DNA of 64,000 nucleotides from Mesorhizobium sp. STM 4661 (GCF_000359125.1 NZ_CAAF010000031.1:84165-148164), one strand, 5' to 3'; shown: positions 18,818-27,911, counted from the first letter of the stretch. The notes: generated from the letters alone by a model not told the origin. Program-made: numbers and translations.

Positions 18818-19783
18818 CTATGAGGCCTTTTCTGCTGCCGGCCCGGCATGGTCCAGCAGCCGCCGTGCCATTCGCGCGCCGACCACGAGATGTGTGCACA
18901 GCCCACCGGTGATCGCCGCGATCAGCGGTTCGAACTTGCTGTCCTCCTGCACGACCATGAGCCGCTTTTCGATCTTGCGCAGCGATGACAGTTCCGCCGA
19001 AATGACCCGGCGGTTGTAGCTGCAGTCGAGCGCCTTGCCTTCGGCGTCGATGATCTGCCCGGCAATGACGCCGGCCGCCCCCGCCTTTCGCAATGCCCCC
19101 ATCTCCTCGGCTGTCAGCGCGCCGCATTTGACGACATGGCTGTCGGCGTCGACCGTGCCGACCGAATAGAGCGCCAGGTCGCATTCGTGGATGCTCGAGA
19201 GCTGCTCTCGGATCACCGGCTCGGCGCGCAGGCCGCGCGCCAGTTCTTCCGTGGTCAGCACCAGCGGCGCATAGAAATTGATTCCCTTGGCATTGAGCCG
19301 GCGCGCGATCTCCATGGTGCATTGGTCGGGCCGGTACGAATAGGGGGCTCCCAGATTGCCGCAGAGCTGCACCACCGTGACGTCCTGCAGGTCGGCATAG
19401 GACATGATGTCGGCGATCGTATAGACGGTGCGTCCCCAGGCGACGCCGATGCGGTCGCCCTTCTTGACCAGCTCGAGAAAGACGCTCGCCGCCAGCACCG
19501 CGATATCGGTCGAGGGATCGGCGACATAGTCATTCTCGGGCGCGATCCAGACCGCATCGAGCTTCAGCGCGTCTTCGAGCTGGCGCGCCAGCACGTCGTC
19601 GGTGAAGAGCTGTGTCGAGGTCGAGATGTTGACGATGCCGGTTTCGCGTGCCTTGCGCAGATACATGGCGACCGAGGCGCGGGAAATCTTGAGCTGGCTG
19701 GCCACCTGGTCCTGGCGCAGGCCATGGGCATAATAGAGCCAGGCGGCCTTGTGGATAAGCTGTTCTGCCGGTCGGATCGCCAT
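18818..19783 (-). CDS. SorC-family sugar-responsive transcriptional regulator
   Basis: A 321-residue protein with an N-terminal helix-turn-helix (about residues 5-45, LYYAHGLRQDQVASQLKISRASVAMYLRKARETGIV) and a C-terminal sugar-phosphate-binding domain of the SorC/DeoR type (GVAWGRTVY near 113, CGNLGAPYSYRPDQ near 140). It lies upstream of the aldolase fusion in the same direction with a 91-base gap, so the pair is probably one operon. It is the only regulator near the mtn/ABC genes and the best candidate for the 12162-12190 palindrome; SorC proteins usually sense a phosphorylated intermediate. Confidence 0.85.
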   Translation of the reverse strand: MAIRPAEQLIHKAAWLYYAHGLRQDQVASQLKISRASVAMYLRKARETGIVNISTSTQLFTDDVLARQLEDALKLDAVWIAPENDYVADPSTDIAVLAASVFLELVKKGDRIGVAWGRTVYTIADIMSYADLQDVTVVQLCGNLGAPYSYRPDQCTMEIARRLNAKGINFYAPLVLTTEELARGLRAEPVIREQLSSIHECDLALYSVGTVDADSHVVKCGALTAEEMGALRKAGAAGVIAGQIIDAEGKALDCSYNRRVISAELSSLRKIEKRLMVVQEDSKFEPLIAAITGGLCTHLVVGARMARRLLDHAGPAAEKAS

Positions 19784-19799
19784 GCCATCTCCTCGCTGA

Positions 19800-19828
19800 C
19801 ATTATTCACGGCTCTCGACAAAAGTCAA
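19800..19828 (-). promoter_or_regulatory. Likely sorC promoter
   Basis: On the minus strand TTGACT (19823-19828) is followed 17 bases later by ATAATG (19800-19805), about 17 bases before the sorC ATG. No copy of the 12162 palindrome is visible here, so autoregulation is not evident. Confidence 0.5.
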
Positions 19829-19903
19829 ACAGACTCCCGCTATGTCAGCAATTGCGCATTTATTGTTATTGCCATACCATTTGGTCAAACAGGAGGTTCG
19901 AGA

Positions 19904-20149
19904 ATGAACGTATCATTGGGAGACCGCTGGGAAACCTTTGTGTCCAACATTGTGAAGCGTGGCCGCTACAGCTCTGCCAGCGAAGTCGTGCGCGAGGGCC
20001 TGCGCCTGGTCGAGGAGCGCGAGGAAAAGCTGAAGGCGCTGCGCGCCATGCTGGACAAATCGTTTGCCGATAACGGCGAAGCGACTGAGCAGGATATTGA
20101 TGCGGCCATGGAAGCCAAGGCTGAGCAACTCGCAAAGGAAGGCTTCTAG
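19904..20149 (+). CDS. parD: ParD-family antitoxin of a second module
   Basis: An 81-residue protein with a ribbon-helix-helix N-terminus (MNVSLGDRWETFVSNIVKRGRYSSASEVVREGLRLVEE region) and an acidic C-terminus. A strong AGGAGG site precedes the ATG at 19904. The toxin gene follows after two bases. It is divergent from sorC and not closely similar to the antitoxin at 16301. Confidence 0.9.
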   Translation: MNVSLGDRWETFVSNIVKRGRYSSASEVVREGLRLVEEREEKLKALRAMLDKSFADNGEATEQDIDAAMEAKAEQLAKEGF

Positions 20150-20151
20150 GA

Positions 20152-20481
20152 GTGCCACGGCTGCGCATGTTGCCGTCGGTACAGACAGATTTGGTCGATA
20201 TCCTTGAATACATAACTCGCGAAAGCGGCAGCCTGGCGATCGGTCGACGTTTTGTGGATGCTCTGCGCCAGAAATGCCGTGATCTTTCGAGCTTGCCGGC
20301 GACGATTGGCCGTGCTCGTCCCGATCTCCGGCCGGATGTCCGAAGTTTCGCGTTCAGAGGATACGTGATTTTCTTGCGCTATGACGGCGATTGGCTAGAG
20401 GTGGCGAACATCGTCGAAGGGCATCGGGACATCGATAGTTTATGGTCGGAGGGCGAGGGCGGGGAACGGCGTCAGGAGTAG
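20152..20481 (+). CDS. parE: ParE-family toxin of a second module
   Basis: A 109-residue RelE/ParE-superfamily protein (MPRLRMLPSVQTDLVDILEYITRESGS, then SFAFRGYVIFLRYDGDWLEVANIVEGHRDI), which is the typical strand-helix pattern. GTG start at 20152, two bases after the antitoxin stop. The last ten residues (GEGGERRQE) extend beyond the usual family end. Confidence 0.87.
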   Translation: MPRLRMLPSVQTDLVDILEYITRESGSLAIGRRFVDALRQKCRDLSSLPATIGRARPDLRPDVRSFAFRGYVIFLRYDGDWLEVANIVEGHRDIDSLWSEGEGGERRQE

Positions 20482-20541
20482 CGGGGGCCTCGTTCGCGGC
20501 GTCCCGTCGTTGGAAGCGTTCGACAAAACGGGGAGGACGGG

Positions 20542-22182
20542 ATGGGCAATCCCTATGAACAGGATCTCGACAGGAACGCGGCCAACCACCAGCCGCTGAC
20601 GCCGCTGACCTATCTGGAGCGGGCGGCAAGCACCTATCCCGATCATGTCGCCATCATCCATGGCCGCCGGCAAACCACCTATCGCGATTTCTGGCGGCGC
20701 TCCCTCAGGCTCGCCTCGGCGCTTTCAAAACATGGCATCGGCAAGGGCGACACCGTCACCGTGATGCTCTCCAACACGCCGCCGATGCTGGAGGCGCATT
20801 TCGGCGTGCCGATGACCAAGGCTGTGCTGCATTCGCTCAACACCCGCCTCGATGCCGCGGTCATCGCATTCCAGCTCGACCACGCCGAGACGAAAGTGCT
20901 CTTCGTCGATCGGGAATTCGCCGGCGTCGTCAAGGAGGCGCTGGCCATGGCCAAGGTCAAGCCGCTGGTCATCGACTATGACGATCCAGAATACGCCACC
21001 GACGCGCCCTATCCCAAGGGCGAGCGGATCGGCACGCTCGACTACGAGGAGTTTGTCGCGGGCGGCGATGAGGATTTCGCCTGGTCTATGCCCGACGACG
21101 AATGGGACGCGATATCGCTCAACTACACTTCCGGCACCACAGGCAATCCGAAGGGCGTTGTCTACCACCATCGCGGCGCGGCGCTGATGGCCTACACCAA
21201 CACCATCCATGCCGGCATGGCCAAGCACGCCGTCTATCTGTGGACACTGCCGATGTTCCACTGCAACGGCTGGTGCTTTCCCTGGACGCTGGCCGTGCAG
21301 GCCGGCATCCATGTCTGCCTGCGCTGGGTGCGGCCAAAGCCGATCTACGATGCGATCGCCGACTATCGCGTCACCCATCTGTGCGGCGCGCCGATCGTCA
21401 TGTCGGTGCTGATCAATGCCAGGGATGAGGACAAGCGGGAATTCCGGCAGACCGTCACCTTCAACACGGCCGCGGCGCCCCCGCCGGAAGCCGTGCTGTC
21501 GGGCATGGCCGATGCGGGCTTCGCCGTCACCCATCTCTACGGCCTGACCGAGACTTACGGTCCGGCGGTCGTCAATGAATGGCATGGCGAGTGGGACGGG
21601 CTGGACAAGGGTTCGAGGGCGGCGAAGAAGGCCAGGCAAGGCGTGCGCTATGCCGCGCTCGAGGGCCTGACGGTGATGGACCCCGGGACGATGGAGAAAA
21701 CCCCGGCCGATGGCGAGACGATCGGCGAGGTCATGTTCCGCGGCAACATCGTCATGAAGGGCTATCTGAAGAACCGCAAAGCCAGCGACGAGGCCTTCGC
21801 CGGTGGCTGGTTCCACTCCGGCGACCTCGGCGTCATGCATCCCGATGGCTACATCCAGCTCAAGGACCGCTCCAAGGACATCATCATTTCCGGCGGCGAG
21901 AACATCTCCTCGATCGAGGTCGAGGAGGCGCTCTACAAGCATCCGGCCGTTGCCTCTTGCGGCGTGGTCGCCAGAGCCGACGACAAATGGGGCGAGGTGC
22001 CGGTCGCTTATGTCGAGTTGAAGCCAGGCAGGACGGCGACCGAGGCCGAGATCATCGACCACTGCCGCTCACTTCTTGCCCGCTTCAAGGTGCCGAAAGC
22101 GGTGACCTTCGCCGAGATCCCGAAGACTTCGACCGGCAAGATCCAGAAGTTCCGGTTGCGGGAAATGGCGAAGGGGGCGTAA
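20542..22182 (+). CDS. Acyl-CoA synthetase (AMP-forming), DmdB-like
   Basis: A 546-residue ANL-superfamily ligase. It has the phosphate loop YTSGTTGNPKGV near residue 194, HLYGLTETYG near 332, GWFHSGDLG near 422, the hinge DRSKDIIISGGENISS near 450, and the catalytic lysine in PKTSTGKIQKF near 533. It would activate a short- or medium-chain carboxylic acid to its CoA thioester with ATP. Closest in general character to the fatty-acid/methylmercaptopropionate ligase group; the substrate cannot be read from sequence. It stands alone, followed by a repeat region. Confidence 0.85.
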   Translation: MGNPYEQDLDRNAANHQPLTPLTYLERAASTYPDHVAIIHGRRQTTYRDFWRRSLRLASALSKHGIGKGDTVTVMLSNTPPMLEAHFGVPMTKAVLHSLNTRLDAAVIAFQLDHAETKVLFVDREFAGVVKEALAMAKVKPLVIDYDDPEYATDAPYPKGERIGTLDYEEFVAGGDEDFAWSMPDDEWDAISLNYTSGTTGNPKGVVYHHRGAALMAYTNTIHAGMAKHAVYLWTLPMFHCNGWCFPWTLAVQAGIHVCLRWVRPKPIYDAIADYRVTHLCGAPIVMSVLINARDEDKREFRQTVTFNTAAAPPPEAVLSGMADAGFAVTHLYGLTETYGPAVVNEWHGEWDGLDKGSRAAKKARQGVRYAALEGLTVMDPGTMEKTPADGETIGEVMFRGNIVMKGYLKNRKASDEAFAGGWFHSGDLGVMHPDGYIQLKDRSKDIIISGGENISSIEVEEALYKHPAVASCGVVARADDKWGEVPVAYVELKPGRTATEAEIIDHCRSLLARFKVPKAVTFAEIPKTSTGKIQKFRLREMAKGA

Positions 22183-22224
22183 CTTCCTGCGGAGTGGGAA
22201 GAACGCCTCCGCCGAGTTCCCGCC

Positions 22225-22380
22225 CACCCCCCTCTGTCCTGCCGGACATCTCCCCCGCAAGGGGGGAGATTGGATGTCGCTTCCGCTTTCGCCAATCGCC
22301 AACGTTGCAGGAAGAATGCCGCCGGCAAAGCTGCCGATCTCCCCCCTTGCGGGGGAGATGGCCGGCAGGCCAGAGGGGTG
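22225..22380. repeat. 156-base inverted intergenic repeat, copy 1
   Basis: Two arms of about 45 bases that are inverted copies of each other, each containing its own small palindrome (ATCTCCCCC ... GGGGGGAGAT), around a less conserved centre. A second copy is at 40122-40275. This type is scattered in Mesorhizobium intergenic space. It occupies much of the 391-base gap 22183-22573; the rest holds the tetR operator region. Confidence 0.85.
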
Positions 22381-22501
22381 CGAAGGAGTGCAACGCGAAG
22401 TGCCCGGTTTGCTCTTCCGCAGCAGAGCCACTCGCAGGCATGGGTTCACGCCAGTCCGTGTCACCAATTGTCACCAATCGTACAAGTACGCCGAATCCGC
22501 G

Positions 22502-22560
22502 TTGACAAGTGATGAATTTCGATTTACGAGTGATGAAAGTTGAAATTCGTCACTCGTAAA
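22502..22560. promoter_or_regulatory. tetR promoter with overlapping dyad operator
   Basis: TTGACA at 22502-22507, then TACGAG 17 bases on. From 22523 to 22560 there is a dyad with 15-base arms (TTTACGAGTGATGAA and TTCGTCACTCGTAAA) matching at 14 of 15 positions. A further half-like AAGTGATGAATTT lies within the promoter spacer. The dyad ends 13 bases before the tetR start, fitting autorepression. Confidence 0.7.
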
Positions 22561-22573
22561 GCGACAGAGAACC

Positions 22574-23185
22574 ATGTCTGAAGCCGCAGCCCACATCGTG
22601 GCCGACCCCGCCCGCCAGGAGAATGTGACGCGCATTCTCGACTGCGCCGAACGCCTGTTTCGTCACTATGGCTACGGCAAGACCAATGTCGCCGACATCG
22701 CGCGCGAACTCGGCATGTCGCCGGCCAACATCTATCGTTTCTTTGCCTCCAAGGTCGAGATCCACCAGGCCGTGTGCGGCCGGATGCTCGGTGCAAGCTA
22801 CAAAATGGCCTACGAGATTTCCCGTCTGCCGATCAGTGCCGAGGAGCGGCTGCGGCGCTACGTGCACGCGCAGTACAAGATGACGATGGAGGTCATGCTC
22901 GACGACCAGAAGGTCCACGAGATGGTCATCGTCGCTCTCGAGCGTGATTGGGGCGTCATCGACAAGCATGTCGACAGCATCCACGATCTGTTCGCCGAGG
23001 TGATCCGCGACGGCATCGAAGCCGGCGAGTTTGCCGAGCAGGATCCGGTGATCGCGTCGCGCTGCTTCGGCGCCGCCACGGTCATTCTGTGCCACCCGCA
23101 GATGGTGGCGCAATGTCTTGCCAAGACCAACCGGGCAATGCCCGACGATCTCATCGATTATGCGATCAAAGCCCTAAAGAAATAG
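22574..23185 (+). CDS. TetR/AcrR-family regulator of the RND efflux genes
   Basis: A 203-residue protein with the N-terminal TetR helix-turn-helix (ILDCAERLFRHYGYGKTNVADIARELG, then SPANIYRFFASKVEIHQAV, residues about 20-63) and a helical ligand domain. It precedes an MFP-RND gene pair in the same direction with 55 bases between, the usual arrangement of a local efflux repressor. A strong dyad at 22523-22560 overlaps its promoter. Confidence 0.87.
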   Translation: MSEAAAHIVADPARQENVTRILDCAERLFRHYGYGKTNVADIARELGMSPANIYRFFASKVEIHQAVCGRMLGASYKMAYEISRLPISAEERLRRYVHAQYKMTMEVMLDDQKVHEMVIVALERDWGVIDKHVDSIHDLFAEVIRDGIEAGEFAEQDPVIASRCFGAATVILCHPQMVAQCLAKTNRAMPDDLIDYAIKALKK

Positions 23186-23240
23186 CCGCCGCCCGCCGGG
23201 CGTCGGTGTCGACAATTCATCTCCAGTCAGGAGTGCTAAA

Positions 23241-24389
23241 GTGTCTTTGTCCAGTTCCATCATCCGCAGGCTGCCAGTCGCTGGCCTGATCGTCGCCACG
23301 CTCGGGCTCGCCGGCTGCTCGCAGGAAAAGGCGGAAGTCAAGGAGATCATCCGCCCGGTCAAGGTGGTCGAGATCGCCAAGGCGAACGACACCCGCGAGC
23401 TCTCCTACTCCGGCTCGGTGCGTGCCCGCACCGAGATGAATCTTGGCTTCCGCATCAACGGCAAGATCACCGAGCGCCTGGTCGATATCGGCGAGCGGGT
23501 GAAGCCGGGCGATGTCCTCGCCCGCATCGATCCCGCCGACTACGAGCTCTCGGTCAGCAGCGCCAAGGCGGCACTTGATGCCGCCGAAAGGGCCGTCGAG
23601 ACAACAGGCCTTGCCCGCCGCCGCGCCGAACAGTTGTTTGCCAGGAACGTCTCGTCGAAATCGCAGCTCGAACAGGCGACCCTCAGCTACGATCAGGCGG
23701 TCGCCACCCGGGATTCCGCCCGGTCATCGCTGGATCAGGCGAAAAATCAGGTCCTCTACACCGACCTCAAGGCGGACAGGAACGGCATCGTCACATCAGT
23801 TGCCGCCGATGTCGGCCAGGTGGTCGGCTCCGGCAGTCCGGTTGTAACCGTTGCGGTCGATGGCGAAAAGGAAGTGCTGATCGCCGTCCCGGAAATGGAT
23901 ATCGCCCAGTTCAAGCCGGGCAAGGACGTCAAGGCGGGCTTCTGGTCCGATGACGCGCTGACGCTCGACGGCAAGGTCCGCGAGGTCGCGGGCAGCGCCG
24001 ATCAGCAATCGCGTACCTTTGCCGTTCGTGTCAGCCTGCCAAACGATCCGCGCGTGCTTCTCGGCATGACCGCGACGATCGAAGCCTCGGTGGCTAACAG
24101 CCTGCAAAGCGTTGCAATTCCATTGAGCGCACTGGCGCAGAAGGATGGCCAACAGATCGTCTGGACCGTGGACCGCAACGGCGACACCGTCCATGCACGG
24201 CCGGTCAAGGTCGCCGAATTCGCGGCCGACGGCGTGCGTGTTGCCGAAGGGCTGAAGCCCGGCGACGTCGTCGTCGCCGCCGGAACGCAGTTCATGACCG
24301 AGAATCTGAAAGTAAAGCTCTCCGGCGATGCAGCACAGCAGTCCGCGTCGGCCGAGAATGACGGCGACACCACCAGCAGCTTGCGCTGA
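23241..24389 (+). CDS. RND efflux periplasmic adaptor (membrane fusion lipoprotein)
   Basis: A 382-residue HlyD-type adaptor starting at GTG behind an AGGAG site. It has a lipoprotein signal with lipobox LAGC near residue 26. A lipoyl half-motif (VRARTEMNLGFRINGKITERLVDIGERVKPGDVLARID) is followed by a helical hairpin at about 105-170, the second lipoyl half (LKADRNGIVTSVAADVGQVVGSG) and beta-barrel domains. It links the pump at 24640 to an outer-membrane channel, which is not encoded here. Confidence 0.9.
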   Translation: MSLSSSIIRRLPVAGLIVATLGLAGCSQEKAEVKEIIRPVKVVEIAKANDTRELSYSGSVRARTEMNLGFRINGKITERLVDIGERVKPGDVLARIDPADYELSVSSAKAALDAAERAVETTGLARRRAEQLFARNVSSKSQLEQATLSYDQAVATRDSARSSLDQAKNQVLYTDLKADRNGIVTSVAADVGQVVGSGSPVVTVAVDGEKEVLIAVPEMDIAQFKPGKDVKAGFWSDDALTLDGKVREVAGSADQQSRTFAVRVSLPNDPRVLLGMTATIEASVANSLQSVAIPLSALAQKDGQQIVWTVDRNGDTVHARPVKVAEFAADGVRVAEGLKPGDVVVAAGTQFMTENLKVKLSGDAAQQSASAENDGDTTSSLR

Positions 24390-24455
24390 GGCTCAGGCGA
24401 AATGAAAGCCCCACTTGTGAACGTCCAGGCGCAAGCCACGGGTTGAGTGGGTCAT

Positions 24456-24576
24456 GGTTTCCGGGCGGCGAGTGCCCGATTGTCGAGACGCGAGGTCGAT
24501 GTACCCCCCACATCGATCCTCGTGCCCCACCACGACGAGTGTCTCTCCGCTCGGAAAGCCTCGCCGCCCGGAAGCC
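24456..24576. repeat. Nested inverted repeat between adaptor and pump genes
   Basis: Outer perfect 14-base arms TTCCGGGCGGCGAG (24459-24472) and CTCGCCGCCCGGAA (24560-24573). Inside them an inner dyad, CGAGGTCGATGT / ACATCGATCCTCG, differs by one inserted base. It fills the middle of the 250-base gap. It could be a mobile palindromic element or a processing hairpin that sets the adaptor-to-pump ratio. Confidence 0.6.
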
Positions 24577-24639
24577 AGATCGAAAATTCATGAGCAGCAA
24601 GCCGAGTGCGCTGCCGAACAATTGAACAGGACTGGCGTC

Positions 24640-27600
24640 ATGACCACCGACAGCACTGAAAAGCGGCCTTTCAATCTTTCGCGCTGGGCAATCGGCCACC
24701 CGAGCATTGCGCGATTTCTGTTCGGCCTGATCATCATTGCCGGCGCGCTCGGCCTGATGCGCATGGGCCAGAAGGAAGACCCGGATTTCACCTTCCGCGT
24801 CATGGTCGTCCAGGCCGTCTGGCCGGGCTCCTCGATCCAGGAGATGGAGGACCAGGTCGTCAACAAGATCGAGCGCAAACTGCAGGAGACGCCGGCTCTC
24901 GATTTCGTCCGCTCCTATACCCGCGCCGGCAGCGCCATCATCACCGTTCAGATCAAGGGCGACACCAATCCGGCGCAGGTGGCGGATGCCTTCTACCAGG
25001 TGCGCAAGAAGGTCGGCGATATCGCTGGCGACTTGCCGCAAGGCTTGCTCGGCCCGTACTTCAATGACGAGTTCGGCGACACCTTCATCACGCTCCACTC
25101 GATCAGCGGCGATGGCTACAGCTATCCCGAGCTGAAGAAATTCGCCATCCAGGCGCGCGACATGCTGTTGACGACGCCCGGTGTCGAAAAGGCCGTCATC
25201 ATCGGCGACCAGCCCGAGAAGCTCTATATCGACGTTTCGTCAAAGACGCTGGCCGAACGCGGCCTGACGCTCACCGATCTGCAGAACGCGATCAAGGGGC
25301 AGAACAATGTCGATCCGGCGGGCTCGGTCGAAACCGGCACGAACTCGGTGCGCATTTCGGTCGAGGGCGACGTGACCAAGGCTGCCGACATCCGCGAACT
25401 TCGCTTGCGCGCCGGCAACCAGGTGACGCGGCTGGGCGACATCGCGACCGTGACCTCCGGCCTCGAAGACCCCTATCAGCGCAAGTACCGTTACAACGGC
25501 CACGACAGCGTTCAGCTCGGCGTCGTCATGGCCAAGGGCTTCAACGTCACCGATGTCGGCAACGACGTCGAGGCGACCTATCAGCGCTTTGAAGAGGCGC
25601 TGCCCTATGGTGTTGCGGTCGACCAGATTTCCGACCAGCCGGAAGTCGTCAGGGATGCGGTGACCGAGTTCATGGCGGCGCTTGGCGAGGCGCTGCTGAT
25701 TGTGCTCATCGTCTCGTTCCTGACGATCGGCTGGCGTTCGGGCCTGGTGATCGCGATCACCATTCCGCTCGTGCTGGCCGCCACCTTTGCCATCATGTAC
25801 GAACTCGGCATCGATCTGCAGCGCATCTCGCTCGGCGCGCTGATCATTGCGCTCGGCCTTCTCGTCGACGATGCCATGATCGTCGTCGAAATGATGGAAC
25901 GAAAGCTCGAGGAAGGACTGGTCAAGATCGAAGCGGCGAGCTTCGCCTATTCCTCCACCGCCTTCCCGATGCTCACCGGCACGCTGATCACCACCGCCGG
26001 CTTCATTCCGGTCGGCTTCGCCGCCTCGACCGCCGGCGAATATGTGCGCACCCTGTTCTACGTCGTCGGCATCGCGCTGGTCGTGTCCTGGTTCGTGGCG
26101 GTTTATTTCACGCCATGGCTCGGCCACATGATCCTCAAGCAGCGAAAGCATGCCGGCAGCCATCACGATGCCTTCGACACAAGCTTCTACCGCCGGCTTC
26201 GTGCCACCGTTGGCTGGGCCGTGCGCCACCGCATCATCGTGCTGGTCATGACGCTGATGACCTTTGCCACCAGCCTGTGGGCATTCCAGTTCATCCCGCA
26301 GAACTTCTTCCCGCAATCGTCGCGTCCGGAAATCCTTGTCGACCTCTGGCTGCCGGAAGGCACCAGCATCAAGGAGGTCGAAACGCAGGCCAAGGCGCTT
26401 GAGGCCAGGATGATGGACGACCCGGACAAGCGCTTCATCGCCACCTATATCGGCGAGGGCGCGCCGCGCTTCTTCCTGCCGCTCGACCAGCAGCTGCGCA
26501 ATCCGAACTTCGCCCAGCTCCTGGTGATGGCCAAGGACGAGCCGGCCCGCGAACGGCTGATTGTCAAGCTGCGGACGATCCTGGCGCAGGACTTCCCGTC
26601 GATCCGCGCCAAGGTCGACCGCCTGTTCCTCGGTCCGCCTACCGGCTGGCCGGTGCAGATGCGCGTCATGGGTCCGGACCGCCAGGAGGTGCGCCGCATC
26701 GCCGACGAGGTGAAGGCGAAGTTCCAGGCAAATCCGCTGCTCGGCGCCGTTCACGACGACTGGCTGGAGCCGGTGCCGGCGATGAAGCTGGTCATCGACC
26801 AGGATCGTGCCCGCGCTCTCGGCGTTACCTCGCAGCGCATCCGCCAGATGCTGCAGGGGACGATGTCCGGCGCGCCGCTCGACGATTTCCGCGACGGCGA
26901 GGAGACGGTTTCCATTGTCGCCCGCGAGCCGGAGGCAAGCCGCAAGCTGTTGTCGTCGGTCGATTCGGTCTACATCCCGACCGATTTCGGCGGCTTCGTG
27001 CCGCTGTCGCAGGTGGCCAAGGTCGTGCCGGTGCTGGAGCAGGGCATCGAATGGCGGCGCGACCGCTTGCCGACCATCAGCGTGCGCGCCACGCTGCCGG
27101 ACGGCGTCCAGTCGAACGATGTCGTCACCAAGATGTACAACGACATCAAGGGCCTGCGCGACGGTCTGGCGCCCGGCTACAACATCGAGATCCAGGGCGG
27201 TGCCGAGGATTCGGCGGAAAGCCAGGCCTCGATTGCCGCGAAAGCTCCAATCATGCTGGCCGTCATCGTGGTGCTGTTGATGATCCAGTTGCAGCATTTC
27301 GGCAAGGCGATGCTGGTGCTGGCGACCGGCCCGCTCGGCATCATCGGCGCGGCGGCGGCACTTTTGATCAGCGGCGCGCCGTTCGGTTTCGTCGCCATCC
27401 TTGGCGTCATCGCCCTGCTTGGCATCATCATGCGCAACTCGATCATCCTGGTCGACCAGATCGATCAGGACATCGCCGCCGGCATGGAGCGCTCCGAGGC
27501 CATCATCGGCTCGGCGGTCCGCCGCTTCCGGCCGATCGTGCTGACGGCGCTGACGGCGGTGCTGGCACTGATCCCAATCTCGCGCGGCGTCTTCTGGGGT

Positions 27601-27780
27601 CCGCTCGCCTATGCCATGATGGGCGGCATCCTGGTCGCCACCGTGCTCACCATCCTTGTCCTCCCGGCGGGCTACGCCTTGTTCTTCGGCAGGGAGCCCA
27701 AGAAGGCTGCCGAGCAGGCGCCCGAGACAGGGCAGGCGGAAGAAAGCGAAAGGCCGCAACTGGCCCTCGCGGCCGAGTGA
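24640..27780 (+). CDS. RND efflux pump, inner-membrane permease
   Basis: A 1046-residue proton-driven efflux transporter of full family length. It has an N-terminal membrane helix at about 20-40, a large periplasmic loop, and the helix-4 proton-relay motif LLVDDAMIVVEMMERKLEEG near residue 408. A second large loop and a C-terminal helix bundle follow (GVIALLGIIMRNSIILVDQID near 925). I chose the ATG at 24640; upstream in-frame starts run into the nested repeat. Likely exports hydrophobic compounds with the adaptor at 23241; substrates unknown. Confidence 0.92.
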   Translation: MTTDSTEKRPFNLSRWAIGHPSIARFLFGLIIIAGALGLMRMGQKEDPDFTFRVMVVQAVWPGSSIQEMEDQVVNKIERKLQETPALDFVRSYTRAGSAIITVQIKGDTNPAQVADAFYQVRKKVGDIAGDLPQGLLGPYFNDEFGDTFITLHSISGDGYSYPELKKFAIQARDMLLTTPGVEKAVIIGDQPEKLYIDVSSKTLAERGLTLTDLQNAIKGQNNVDPAGSVETGTNSVRISVEGDVTKAADIRELRLRAGNQVTRLGDIATVTSGLEDPYQRKYRYNGHDSVQLGVVMAKGFNVTDVGNDVEATYQRFEEALPYGVAVDQISDQPEVVRDAVTEFMAALGEALLIVLIVSFLTIGWRSGLVIAITIPLVLAATFAIMYELGIDLQRISLGALIIALGLLVDDAMIVVEMMERKLEEGLVKIEAASFAYSSTAFPMLTGTLITTAGFIPVGFAASTAGEYVRTLFYVVGIALVVSWFVAVYFTPWLGHMILKQRKHAGSHHDAFDTSFYRRLRATVGWAVRHRIIVLVMTLMTFATSLWAFQFIPQNFFPQSSRPEILVDLWLPEGTSIKEVETQAKALEARMMDDPDKRFIATYIGEGAPRFFLPLDQQLRNPNFAQLLVMAKDEPARERLIVKLRTILAQDFPSIRAKVDRLFLGPPTGWPVQMRVMGPDRQEVRRIADEVKAKFQANPLLGAVHDDWLEPVPAMKLVIDQDRARALGVTSQRIRQMLQGTMSGAPLDDFRDGEETVSIVAREPEASRKLLSSVDSVYIPTDFGGFVPLSQVAKVVPVLEQGIEWRRDRLPTISVRATLPDGVQSNDVVTKMYNDIKGLRDGLAPGYNIEIQGGAEDSAESQASIAAKAPIMLAVIVVLLMIQLQHFGKAMLVLATGPLGIIGAAAALLISGAPFGFVAILGVIALLGIIMRNSIILVDQIDQDIAAGMERSEAIIGSAVRRFRPIVLTALTAVLALIPISRGVFWGPLAYAMMGGILVATVLTILVLPAGYALFFGREPKKAAEQAPETGQAEESERPQLALAAE

Positions 27781-27822
27781 TCCCTGCTGGCGCATAGGAT
27801 GCGCCGATCAAAAAAATGCTAG

Positions 27823-27849
27823 AACGCCGTACGTCTGACGTGCGGCGTT
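27823..27849. promoter_or_regulatory. Dyad upstream of the aldehyde dehydrogenase
   Basis: Arms AACGCCGTACGT / ACGTGCGGCGTT around CTG, matching at 11 of 12 positions, 62 bases before the ATG at 27912. May be an operator or a leader hairpin; no regulator gene is adjacent. Confidence 0.4.
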
Positions 27850-27911
27850 GTGGCGTCCTCCATTGCAGGGCGGCCATGTGCCCGCCTGTCACAAGGAGGA
27901 AGATCTTGACC

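Noticed and set aside
27792..27817. Terminator after the RND pump
   Set aside because: GGCGCA/TGCGCC forms a stem, but it is followed by an A-run, not a T-run, on the plus strand, and the minus strand has no gene to end there.
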